NCBI GenBank assembly: GCA_904398675.1
Contig: CAJFPI010000236.1
Location: 1 to 5,008, forward strand
Direction: 5' to 3'
Length of the DNA: 5,008 nt
Source of the DNA: an uncultured Oscillospiraceae bacterium
GTDB lineage: Bacteria > Bacillota > Clostridia > Oscillospirales > Oscillospiraceae
A model generated the notes under the pieces. It had not been told where the DNA came from. It did not search any database and saw only the letters and a list, made by a program, of their open reading frames with translations. This document shows positions 1 through 5,008 of this stretch, in pieces. The translations under genes were made by a program, and so were the position numbers. Position 1 is the first letter of the stretch, and each line of letters opens with the position of its first letter.

Positions 1-85
1 GTGCCGGTGACCGGACTCGAACCGGTACGCTGTCGCCAGCGGTGGATTTTGAGTCCACTACGTCTACCAATTCCATCACACCGGC
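1..85 (-). tRNA. tRNA-Leu (anticodon CAA)
   Basis: This is a class II leucine tRNA read leftward; it decodes UUG. On the minus strand the acceptor arms are GCCGGTG (85 to 79) and CACCGGC (9 to 3), a perfect 7-bp stem, followed by A as discriminator at position 2. The anticodon stem arms GTGGA and TCCAC enclose the loop CTCAAAA, which places CAA at the anticodon. The long variable arm CGCTG/CAGCG with loop GCGA is characteristic of Leu/Ser/Tyr tRNAs, and the T arm is ACCGG-TTCGAGT-CCGGT. Position 1 gives a C on the minus strand, which may be the first base of an encoded CCA cut off by the window edge. The D loop contains the expected GG. All helices are intact, so it should be functional. Confidence 0.96.
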
Positions 86-103
86 ATGCACTCAGTATCC
101 TAC

Positions 104-132
104 ATTATATATGCTGGCACAGCAAATTGCAA
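104..132 (-). promoter_or_regulatory. Promoter of tRNA-Leu
   Basis: On the minus strand there is a -35 box TTGCAA (132 to 127), a 17-base spacer and a perfect -10 box TATAAT (109 to 104). The -10 ends 18 bases before the mature tRNA 5' end at 85. Transcription would therefore start about 10 bases upstream of the tRNA, which fits a short leader removed by RNase P. This is a strong housekeeping (sigma-A type) promoter by sequence. Confidence 0.85.
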
Positions 133-208
133 GAGATTTTTCCAGCGCAAAGTTTACAATTTGCACACAGGAAAATGCAAAGTCGCTCTACCAAAGAGGG
201 GGGCATTG

Positions 209-217
209 TGATATAAT
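209..217 (+). promoter_or_regulatory. Extended -10 promoter of the lipoprotein/two-component operon
   Basis: The sequence TGA-TATAAT is a perfect -10 (212-217) with the TGN extension directly before it. No good -35 box stands at the right distance; TACCAA at 189-194 is the best 17-base-spaced candidate and is poor. Extended -10 promoters can work without a -35, but they often depend on an activator. The predicted start near 224 gives an untranslated leader of about 84 bases before the ATG at 308. It is divergent from the tRNA promoter, with about 100 bases between the two -10 boxes. Confidence 0.65.
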
Positions 218-226
218 GGCCGGGAA

Positions 227-274
227 CGGGCCTGTCCCAGCCCTTTTTGGGGCGGATGGCCGGATTTTGGCCCG
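227..274 (+). other. Possible folded 5' leader of the lipoprotein mRNA
   Basis: Arms CGGGCC (227-232) and GGCCCG (269-274) are exact reverse complements, and a small hairpin GCCC (240-243)/GGGC (250-253) with a T-rich loop nests inside. The stretch is very G/C-rich, so some pairing is expected by chance. No T-run follows the outer stem, so it is not an obvious terminator. It matches no riboswitch class that I recognise. Confidence 0.25.
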
Positions 275-307
275 GGAAACGCGCTAAGGGCGGCGGGAGG
301 TGGCGGT

Positions 308-1651
308 ATGGTGCGAAAGGGAAAGATTTTTCTGGTGGCGCTGGCGGCAGCGGCGCTTGTCGTGCTGCTGTCCGGCTGCATGTTCAATGCCTCTCCGGAA
401 GATCTCTACGAGCTGCCCCAGCTGCCGGAGGAGTATACCGCTCTGCGCATCCAGATCGAGGCGATTCTGGCCGACGGGGCGGAAAACGCCGCTCCGGTTT
501 CCGGCAGCAACATCCAGTCGGTGCAGCTGACGGACCTGGACGGGGACGGCGTGGAGGAGGCGGTGGCCTTTTTCCGCAAGTCAAGCGACGAGCGTCCGCT
601 GAAAATCTACATTTTCCGCGCAGTGAAGGATTCCTATGAGCAGGCTGCCGTTATCGAGGGCAGCGGCACCGCCATCTACAGCATCCGTTATGTGGATATG
701 GACAACGACGGCAGCAAGGAAATCCTGGTGGGCTGGCGGATCAGCACCGAGTTCCAGGCGCTGGGGGTTTACAGCATCTCCGATTACGAGCCGACGCCGC
801 TGATGTTCAGTCTGTACAACCGCTATGAGGTGCTGGACTTTGACGGGGACGGCCTCTCCGAGATCGTTTTGCTCCGCACCGACGACAACGGCACCCCGAT
901 TGCTGAATACTACGACTGGGATGGCACTGCCCTGCAGGTAAAATCCTCCTGCAGTCTCTCCATGACCATTGCGGAGCTCAGCGGCATGGATATTGGCACG
1001 CTGCAGGATGGTGAGCCCGCCCTTTTCATTACCGGCGTGGCGGAGGATACGCGGGCTATTACTGATATTCTGGCATATAAGCAGGAGGGCATCGTCAACA
1101 TCGTCCGCAGTGACAGCACCGGTGTAACCAGCGAGATTTTCCGCTATATCTCCCTGACCCCGATGGACATTAACGGCGACGGCGTGACCGAGGTGCCTGT
1201 GCCGGCGGCGCTGCCTGCCTCTGATCTCTCCACCGAGGATACCTACTGGCAGGTGTACTGGTACAGCTATGACATTTCCGGCGGCCGGGAAAACGTCCTG
1301 CTGACTTACCACAACGTGGCTGAGAGCTGGTATCTGGAGCTGCCGGAGAGCTGGGACGGCCGGATCGCCGTCCGCCAGATATCCGGCACGGATGAAAAGG
1401 AGACCGTTTTTTCCATTCGGGAAGACGAGAACACCTACACGGACTTCCTATCCATTTACACCCTGACAGGCAACCGGCGGGAATACCAGGCCACCCGCAG
1501 CGGCCGCTTTATCCTGAAACGGCAGGTAAGCACCATCTACTCCGCCTCCTTCTCCGAGGAGGGGCAGGGGTGGCGCCATGCCATTGACCAGGAGGAGCTG
1601 AGCCAGCGCTTTCATCTCATAACCAGGGAATGGGCCACCGGCGAAAACTGA
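308..1651 (+). CDS. VCBS/FG-GAP-like lipoprotein of unknown function
   Basis: This is a 447-residue secreted lipoprotein. The start is ATG 308, with GGAGG (296-300) seven bases upstream. Basic residues (R3, K4, K6), a hydrophobic stretch (7-21) and the lipobox LSGC, with the lipidated Cys at residue 24, form a type II signal peptide. The mature protein would be anchored on the outer face of the membrane. Four Asp-rich loops of the calcium-binding type are visible: D76-L-D-G-D-G, D130-M-D-N-D-G, D177-F-D-G-D-G and D287-I-N-G-D-G, each followed by an acidic residue and a hydrophobic strand. Such loops are typical of VCBS/FG-GAP repeats, where they lie between beta-propeller blades. The last ~150 residues are mostly polar and beta-rich with no motif I recognise. 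It lies 21 bases before a response regulator gene in the same direction, so co-transcription is likely. A sensory partner of the kinase, or an output of the pathway, are both possible; neither is shown. Lipoprotein and repeat loops are clear, the role is unknown. Confidence 0.9.
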   Translation: MVRKGKIFLVALAAAALVVLLSGCMFNASPEDLYELPQLPEEYTALRIQIEAILADGAENAAPVSGSNIQSVQLTDLDGDGVEEAVAFFRKSSDERPLKIYIFRAVKDSYEQAAVIEGSGTAIYSIRYVDMDNDGSKEILVGWRISTEFQALGVYSISDYEPTPLMFSLYNRYEVLDFDGDGLSEIVLLRTDDNGTPIAEYYDWDGTALQVKSSCSLSMTIAELSGMDIGTLQDGEPALFITGVAEDTRAITDILAYKQEGIVNIVRSDSTGVTSEIFRYISLTPMDINGDGVTEVPVPAALPASDLSTEDTYWQVYWYSYDISGGRENVLLTYHNVAESWYLELPESWDGRIAVRQISGTDEKETVFSIREDENTYTDFLSIYTLTGNRREYQATRSGRFILKRQVSTIYSASFSEEGQGWRHAIDQEELSQRFHLITREWATGEN

Positions 1652-1672
1652 TAAACGGGAGGAGAATGCCCC

Positions 1673-2365
1673 ATGGCAAAAAAGGTTCTGGTGCTGGAGG
1701 ACGAGTCCAGCATCCGCGGATTTATCGTTATCAATCTGACCCGGGCGGGCTATGAGGTAATCGAGGCGGAGACCGGCGAGCAGGCCCTGGAGCTGCTGCA
1801 GACCCACACAGATGTCCGGGTAGCCCTTCTGGATATCATGCTCCCCGGCATTGACGGGTTCGAGGTCTGCCGCCGGATCCGGGCCACCAACACCTCCATC
1901 GGCATTATCATGCTCACCGCCCGCAGCCAGGAGATGGACAAGGTGACGGGCCTGATGACCGGAGCGGACGACTATGTGACAAAGCCCTTCTCCCCGGCGG
2001 AGCTCACCGCCCGGGTGGACGCGCTGTTCCGCCGGGCCGGAGGGACGCCGGCGGCAGAGCAGGCAGGGGAGATCGTACAGCCCCCCTTCCGCCTGAATAC
2101 CCGGAACAGAACGTTGGAGAAAAACGGGCAGAGAGTGAAACTCACCCAGGTGGAATACGCCATCATGCGGATGTTCATGGAGAACCCGGGGAAGGCCCTG
2201 AGCCGGGAGGAGATCCTGGATCAGGTGTGGGGCCGGGACTACTTCGGCGAGCTGAAGATCGTGGATGTGAACATCCGCCGCCTCCGCCTGAAAATCGAGG
2301 ACAACGCCCAGAACCCCACTTATATCAATACAGTCTGGGGCTACGGCTACAAGTGGGGCTTTTGA
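1673..2365 (+). CDS. OmpR/PhoB-family response regulator
   Basis: This 230-residue protein is a DNA-binding transcription factor controlled by phosphorylation, presumably by the kinase encoded downstream. The receiver domain spans about residues 3-118: acidic pair E9/D10, phospho-acceptor D54 (in LLDIMLPGIDG), switch T82 and the conserved K104-P105. A short Ala/Gly/Pro linker follows, then a winged-helix DNA-binding domain (about 134-230) with the recognition helix near 195-208 and the usual C-terminal wing ending in GYGYKWGF. Length and all key residues are normal. The start is ATG 1673 with GGGAGGAG (1657-1664) eight bases upstream; an ATG at 1666 is out of frame. It resembles PhoB/WalR/PhoP types, but the target genes cannot be told from this window. 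Oddity: the last 61 bases, coding for A212 to the stop, are repeated 223 bases downstream, so the present 3' end may not be the ancestral one. Confidence 0.96.
   Translation: MAKKVLVLEDESSIRGFIVINLTRAGYEVIEAETGEQALELLQTHTDVRVALLDIMLPGIDGFEVCRRIRATNTSIGIIMLTARSQEMDKVTGLMTGADDYVTKPFSPAELTARVDALFRRAGGTPAAEQAGEIVQPPFRLNTRNRTLEKNGQRVKLTQVEYAIMRMFMENPGKALSREEILDQVWGRDYFGELKIVDVNIRRLRLKIEDNAQNPTYINTVWGYGYKWGF
2305..2365 (+). repeat. Direct repeat, copy 1 (3' end of the regulator gene)
   Basis: These 61 bases code for the last 19 residues and stop codon of the response regulator. They match 2528-2588 at 56 of 61 positions, offset by 223 bases. The match fades just upstream of 2305 and stops immediately after the TGA. 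The five differences are at 2320, 2327, 2344, 2347 and 2349. Confidence 0.92.
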
Positions 2366-2393
2366 TCCCTGGCTGCCCCGGCGTTGTCCTTAC

Positions 2394-2523
2394 CCCGCGC
2401 AGCGGGCCGGGCGTTTCGCCCGTGCAAGCGCTTTGGCGGGCAGCCAAAGCCTTGGCGCAGGGCGGATTCACTCCGCCCGAGCAGGTAAAATCCCCAGGGC
2501 CCCCGCCGGCTCTGCCGGTGGGG
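2394..2523. repeat. Cluster of five tight hairpins
   Basis: Five consecutive inverted repeats fill 130 bases. H1: CCCGC 2394-2398 with GCGGG 2402-2406 (3-base loop). H2: CGGGCG 2408-2413 with CGCCCG 2417-2422 (loop TTT). H3: GCTTTGGC 2430-2437 with GCCAAAGC 2443-2450 (5-base loop). H4: GGGCGGA 2460-2466 with TCCGCCC 2472-2478 (loop TTCAC). H5: 2501-2510 with 2514-2523, 10 pairs including one G-T, loop TCT. A competing pairing GCCAA (2443-2447)/TTGGC (2452-2456) could disrupt H3. No T-run follows any stem, so none is a clear intrinsic terminator. In a read-through transcript the array would separate the regulator and kinase messages and could slow polymerase or protect upstream RNA; that effect is inferred. 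Confidence 0.85.
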
Positions 2524-2527
2524 CCAG

Positions 2528-2588
2528 CGCCCAGAACCCCACCTATATCCATACAGTCTGGGGCTATGGTTTCAAGTGGGGCTTTTGA
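2528..2588 (+). pseudogene. Stranded second copy of the regulator gene 3' end
   Basis: This fragment would encode AQNPTYIHTVWGYGFKWGF and a stop, the C-terminal wing of an OmpR/PhoB-type regulator, but nothing upstream joins it to a reading frame. It is 92% identical to 2305-2365. Of the five differences three are silent (ACT/ACC, TAC/TAT, GGC/GGT) and two are mild replacements (N to H, Y to F). That pattern fits divergence while both copies were under protein-level selection, so the two ends probably came from different but related genes or strains. Because it adjoins the kinase leader, it may be the original gene end displaced by the insertion. It is not expected to be translated. Confidence 0.85.
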
Positions 2589-2620
2589 GTCGGCAGGGTC
2601 CATTTGATGAGAAACAGCAG

Positions 2621-2627
2621 AGAGGAG
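2621..2627 (+). promoter_or_regulatory. Ribosome binding site fixing the GTG start of the kinase
   Basis: AGAGGAG lies ten bases before GTG 2638. In the kinase frame a stop (TGA 2608) precedes it and no other start codon lies between that stop and 2638. A TTG-ATG pair at 2604-2609 is in other frames. This makes the GTG the best start. Confidence 0.75.
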
Positions 2628-2637
2628 ATCACGGATC

Positions 2638-4056
2638 GTGAAGGTCAAAAGAAGATTGCGGATTCAGGGCCTTCGAAAGCGGTGGCTGATCAACTCCATC
2701 GGCCCGATCTTTATGGTGGCTGTGCTGGGCGTGGTGGTCTTTTCCATCAGCATTGCCAACTATTACTACACCAGCATGCGAAACGGCCTGGAGGCCAAGG
2801 CCAACGAGGCCACAGACGCCTTCAACTCCTATGCCATGAACAGCTACAACGAGTTCTACCAGATGGCCAACCTCTATGTCACCGACACCTACCAGGACCA
2901 GAACATTGAGCTGCAGTTCATTGACAGCAACGGCCGCATCCTGGTCTCCACCTACGGCGTCACCGCGGGGCTGATGCCGGGTACGCCGGATATCGTCACC
3001 GCGCTGGATGAGGGCTCGATGGACGCCTATATGGGGGCGGACCCCACCACCGGACAGATCATCCTGGCGGTGTCTGCCCCTCTGGAGTTTGACGGCCGGG
3101 TGGTGGGCGCCATGCGGTATGTCACCAGCATGGAGCGGGCCAACCGCCAGATCCTGGTGAGCATCCTGGTGTCCGTGCTGGTGGCCCTGGCGGCCCTGGC
3201 CATGGTCTATTTCTCCAATATGGTCTTCATCAGCAACGTGGTGGAGCCCGTGGCGGAGGTAACCGCCACGGCAAAGCGCATTTCAGGAGGCAGCTACGGC
3301 ATACAGCTGGAAAATAAATACCAGGATGAAATCGGGGAGCTCATCGACTCCATCAACGACATGTCCACCAAGATCGGCCAGTCGGAGAAGGTGAAGTCGG
3401 AGTTTATTTCCTCCGTCTCCCACGAGCTGCGCACCCCGCTCACCGCCATCAACGGCTGGGGGGAGACGCTGCTGTCCGGCAGCTGCAGCCAGGAGGAGCT
3501 GCGCCGGGGGGTGGAGACCATTTTGAAGGAGTCCCGCCGCCTCACCTCCATGGTGGAGGAGCTGCTGGACTTCAGCCGCATGGAGGACGGCCGTTTCACC
3601 CTCCATGTGGAGCAGGCCGATGTGCAGGCGGAGTTTGAGGACACCATCTTCTCCTACCAGGCCCTGTTCCGTCAGGACGGCATTGCACTGCATTACGAGG
3701 ACGGCGGGGAGATCATTGACCCCATTGCCTGTGACCCGGAGCGGCTCAAGCAGGTCTTCTGCAATGTGCTGGACAACGCCGCCAAGCACGGCGGCGCCGG
3801 CAAACGCATCGACGCATCCATCCGCCGGGAGGACGGCGTTATTGTCATCACCGTCCGGGATTACGGCCCCGGCATCCCGGAGGAGGAGCTGCCCTTTGTC
3901 AAGCAGAAGTTTTACAAGGGCTCCTCCAAGGCCCGGGGCTCCGGCATTGGTCTTGCGGTGTGCGATGAGATCATCCATCTGCACAACGGCGAGTTTACCA
4001 TTGACAATGCGGTGGGCGGCGGCACGATTGTGACCATCGTGCTCCCCGCCTCCTGA
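2638..4056 (+). CDS. Membrane sensor histidine kinase (HAMP-HisKA-HATPase)
   Basis: This 472-residue kinase should autophosphorylate on a histidine in response to an outside signal and pass the phosphate to the regulator encoded upstream. Basic residues (K2-R15) precede a first membrane helix at about 20-41. An extracellular domain (about 42-170) contains a PAS/Cache-like stretch (FIDSNGRILVS, then AVSAPLEFDGRVVGAMRYV). The second helix covers about 171-193, and a HAMP linker runs to about 248. HisKA has H262 in the H box SHELRTPL, with E263 and T266 in place for phosphatase activity. The ATPase domain shows the N box around N376/N380, G1 D408-Y-G-P-G-I, an F box with F425, and G2 G434-S-G-I-G-L-A. 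There is no cytoplasmic PAS domain, unlike WalK or many PhoR proteins. The start is GTG 2638. It is 272 bases after the regulator stop, a gap wider than usual for such pairs because of the repeat and hairpin insertion. No separate promoter is visible, so it probably depends on read-through. The signal is unknown. Confidence 0.95.
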   Translation: MKVKRRLRIQGLRKRWLINSIGPIFMVAVLGVVVFSISIANYYYTSMRNGLEAKANEATDAFNSYAMNSYNEFYQMANLYVTDTYQDQNIELQFIDSNGRILVSTYGVTAGLMPGTPDIVTALDEGSMDAYMGADPTTGQIILAVSAPLEFDGRVVGAMRYVTSMERANRQILVSILVSVLVALAALAMVYFSNMVFISNVVEPVAEVTATAKRISGGSYGIQLENKYQDEIGELIDSINDMSTKIGQSEKVKSEFISSVSHELRTPLTAINGWGETLLSGSCSQEELRRGVETILKESRRLTSMVEELLDFSRMEDGRFTLHVEQADVQAEFEDTIFSYQALFRQDGIALHYEDGGEIIDPIACDPERLKQVFCNVLDNAAKHGGAGKRIDASIRREDGVIVITVRDYGPGIPEEELPFVKQKFYKGSSKARGSGIGLAVCDEIIHLHNGEFTIDNAVGGGTIVTIVLPAS

Positions 4057-4073
4057 AGAATATAGAACGCCTG

Positions 4074-4102
4074 TTGCATTTTTGGCGTATTTGTGATATG
4101 AT
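4074..4102 (+). promoter_or_regulatory. Promoter of the DUF1385 gene
   Basis: A -35 box TTGCAT (4074-4079), a 17-base spacer and TATGAT (4097-4102), preceded by TGA as an extended -10, lie in the 68 bases after the kinase stop. The predicted start near 4109 leaves a leader of about 16 bases, just enough for the ribosome binding site. This suggests the gene is not strictly part of the two-component operon. Confidence 0.7.
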
Positions 4103-4124
4103 TTTCCGGAAAGGAACAGACTCT

Positions 4125-5008
4125 ATGGAAGAAAAAAGCACCAAAACCAAGTTTCGCACCAGCATCGGCGGGCAGGCCCTTATTGAGGGGATCATGATGC
4201 GCGGGCCGGAAAAGCAGGCTATCGTGGTCCGCAGCCCGGAGGGGCTGGTGATAAAGGAGGAGGAGCTGAAACTGGTCCGGGACCGGCATCCGATCCTGGG
4301 GCTGCCCATCCTCCGCGGCAGCGTTACTTTCATTGACAGCATGGTCAAGGGCGTGAAGGCTCTGATGTTTTCCGCCGACTACTACCCGGACGAGGATCTG
4401 GGAGAGCCGGGAAAGTTTGAGCAGTGGCTGGACAAAAAGCTCAGCAACGAGACGATGGAAAAGGTGGTCATCGGATTTTCCGTTGTAATGGCGGTGTGCT
4501 TTTCGCTGCTGCTGTTTATGCTGATCCCCACCACCGCAGCCAGCCTCGTCCAGTATGTCACGGACAGCGAGATCGTGCGCAACCTGGTGGATGCCGTGCT
4601 GCGGATCGCGATTTTTATGACTTATCTGATTCTGGTTTCCCGGATGAAAGATATCCGGCGGGTGTTCGCCTACCACGGCGCGGAGCACAAGACCATCTTC
4701 TGTTATGAAAAGGGCCTGGATTTAACGGTGGAAAACGTCCGCATCCAGCCCAAGCACCATCCCCGCTGCGGCACCAGCTTTCTCTTTGTGGTCATCATCG
4801 TGGCCATTTTATTCCACAGCGTGGTGTTTGCCATCTGGCCTGTGGAGAGCCTTCTGCTGCGGATTGCCATTCAGATCCTTTTGCTGCCGGTGGTGGTGGG
4901 GATCACCTATGAGTTCAACCGCTATGTGGGCGGCCACGACAACCCGGTGACCAATTTCCTGGCCCGTCCGGGGATGTGGATGCAGAACTTCACCACCAAC
5001 GAGCCCGA
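4125..5008 (+). CDS. yqhQ: DUF1385 (YqhQ-family) membrane protein, 3' end cut by window
   Basis: The reading frame is open for 294 codons to the window edge; relatives are about 300-320 residues, so only the last few tens are probably missing. The start is ATG 4125 with GGAAAGGA (4108-4115) nine bases upstream. Family hallmarks are all visible: GGQALIEGIMMRG (15-27), the YHGAEHKTI motif (183-191) and HPRCGTSF (212-219). Four hydrophobic stretches lie at about 113-134, 153-173, 217-238 and 243-262. The His/Glu/Cys-rich motifs (H184, E187, H188, C193, H212, C215) resemble metal ligands, and the family has been listed as a predicted metal-dependent membrane enzyme, but I know of no established reaction. 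In many Firmicutes relatives sit near rpmE, prmC and prfA; whether that holds here lies beyond the window. Its own promoter and short leader argue that it is independent of the upstream kinase. Family assignment is confident, function is unknown. Confidence 0.94.
   Translation, partial: MEEKSTKTKFRTSIGGQALIEGIMMRGPEKQAIVVRSPEGLVIKEEELKLVRDRHPILGLPILRGSVTFIDSMVKGVKALMFSADYYPDEDLGEPGKFEQWLDKKLSNETMEKVVIGFSVVMAVCFSLLLFMLIPTTAASLVQYVTDSEIVRNLVDAVLRIAIFMTYLILVSRMKDIRRVFAYHGAEHKTIFCYEKGLDLTVENVRIQPKHHPRCGTSFLFVVIIVAILFHSVVFAIWPVESLLLRIAIQILLLPVVVGITYEFNRYVGGHDNPVTNFLARPGMWMQNFTTNEP

Larger units (their letters stand above)
2366..2588. mobile_element. Candidate small inserted element (hairpin spacer plus second gene-end copy)
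   Basis: The 223-base unit between the two copies of the regulator gene end, including one copy, looks inserted: deleting it would leave a normal regulator-kinase spacing of 49 bases. The spacer (2366-2527) has five tight hairpins and no reading frame that looks real. Weak outer inverted repeats exist: CCCTGG (2367-2372) against CCAGGG (2494-2499), and CTGG (2369-2372) against CCAG (2524-2527). No recombinase gene is present, so mobility would have to be supplied from elsewhere, or this is a remnant. Alternatives are illegitimate recombination with a related regulator gene or an ordinary intergenic repeat family. Boundaries are inferred from the repeat only. Confidence 0.4.

Noticed and set aside
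581..1312. 243-codon open frame on the minus strand inside the lipoprotein gene
   Set aside because: It lies wholly opposite a gene with a signal peptide, ribosome site and repeated motifs, and its product shows no recognisable domain; GC-rich genes commonly leave such open antisense frames.
2305..2588. Diversity-generating retroelement template/variable repeat pair
   Set aside because: The differences are not concentrated at adenines of one copy, they are mostly silent, and no reverse transcriptase is in view.
2366..2588. CRISPR-like repeat structure
   Set aside because: There are only two copies of one long repeat, which is a coding gene end; no regular short repeats or spacers occur.
2227..2607. 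126-codon plus-strand frame running through the regulator end and hairpin array
   Set aside because: It begins inside the DNA-binding domain of the regulator, is Pro/Gly-rich and passes through inverted repeats; no ribosome site supports it.
3283..3984. 233-codon open frame on the minus strand inside the kinase gene
   Set aside because: It is antisense to the conserved HisKA/ATPase region; its Leu/Gly/Ala/Val-rich composition is that of a mirror frame.
4067..4088. Possible terminator after the kinase (ACGCC/GGCGT)
   Set aside because: The stem has only five pairs, the loop is 12 bases, no T-run follows and it overlaps the promoter of the next gene.
3912..4688. 258-codon open frame on the minus strand across the kinase end and DUF1385 gene
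   Set aside because: It spans the ends of two well-supported plus-strand genes and a promoter, and shows no family motif.

Overview
The window looks like a chromosomal piece from a GC-rich member of the Clostridia, probably Oscillospiraceae-like. The evidence is strong GGAGG-type ribosome binding sites, TTGNNN/TATAAT-type promoters, GC-rich codon choice, a Gram-positive-style lipoprotein, a PhoB/WalR-type two-component pair and a YqhQ (DUF1385) membrane protein. The taxonomic placement is an inference from style and gene content; no marker gene settles it.

Layout. At the left edge a tRNA-Leu(CAA) reads leftward from its own near-consensus promoter. A short AT-rich region separates it from a rightward extended -10 promoter. 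That promoter starts a three-gene run: a 447-residue lipoprotein with four Asp-rich calcium-type loops (VCBS/FG-GAP-like), an OmpR/PhoB-family response regulator (230 residues) and a HisKA/HATPase sensor kinase (472 residues). A separate promoter then drives the DUF1385/YqhQ gene, which runs off the right edge.

How the genes may work together. The kinase has an extracellular domain between two membrane helices, a HAMP linker and an intact catalytic core. The regulator has its phospho-acceptor and DNA-binding domain intact. The lipoprotein is co-directional, 21 bases upstream of the regulator, and would sit outside the membrane next to the kinase sensor. This suggests an envelope-sensing module in which the lipoprotein is a partner or target of the system. 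That role is an inference.

The most unusual part is the 272-base gap between regulator and kinase. The last 61 bases of the regulator gene, stop codon included, occur a second time 223 bases downstream (56/61 identical). Between the two copies lies a 162-base spacer packed with five perfect or near-perfect tight hairpins. Removing one repeat copy plus the spacer would leave an ordinary 49-base gap to the kinase. This looks like an insertion at the 3' end of the regulator gene in which the gene end was replaced by a diverged copy and the older end was left stranded as a fragment. No integrase or transposase is visible, so the element, if mobile, would be non-autonomous or a remnant.
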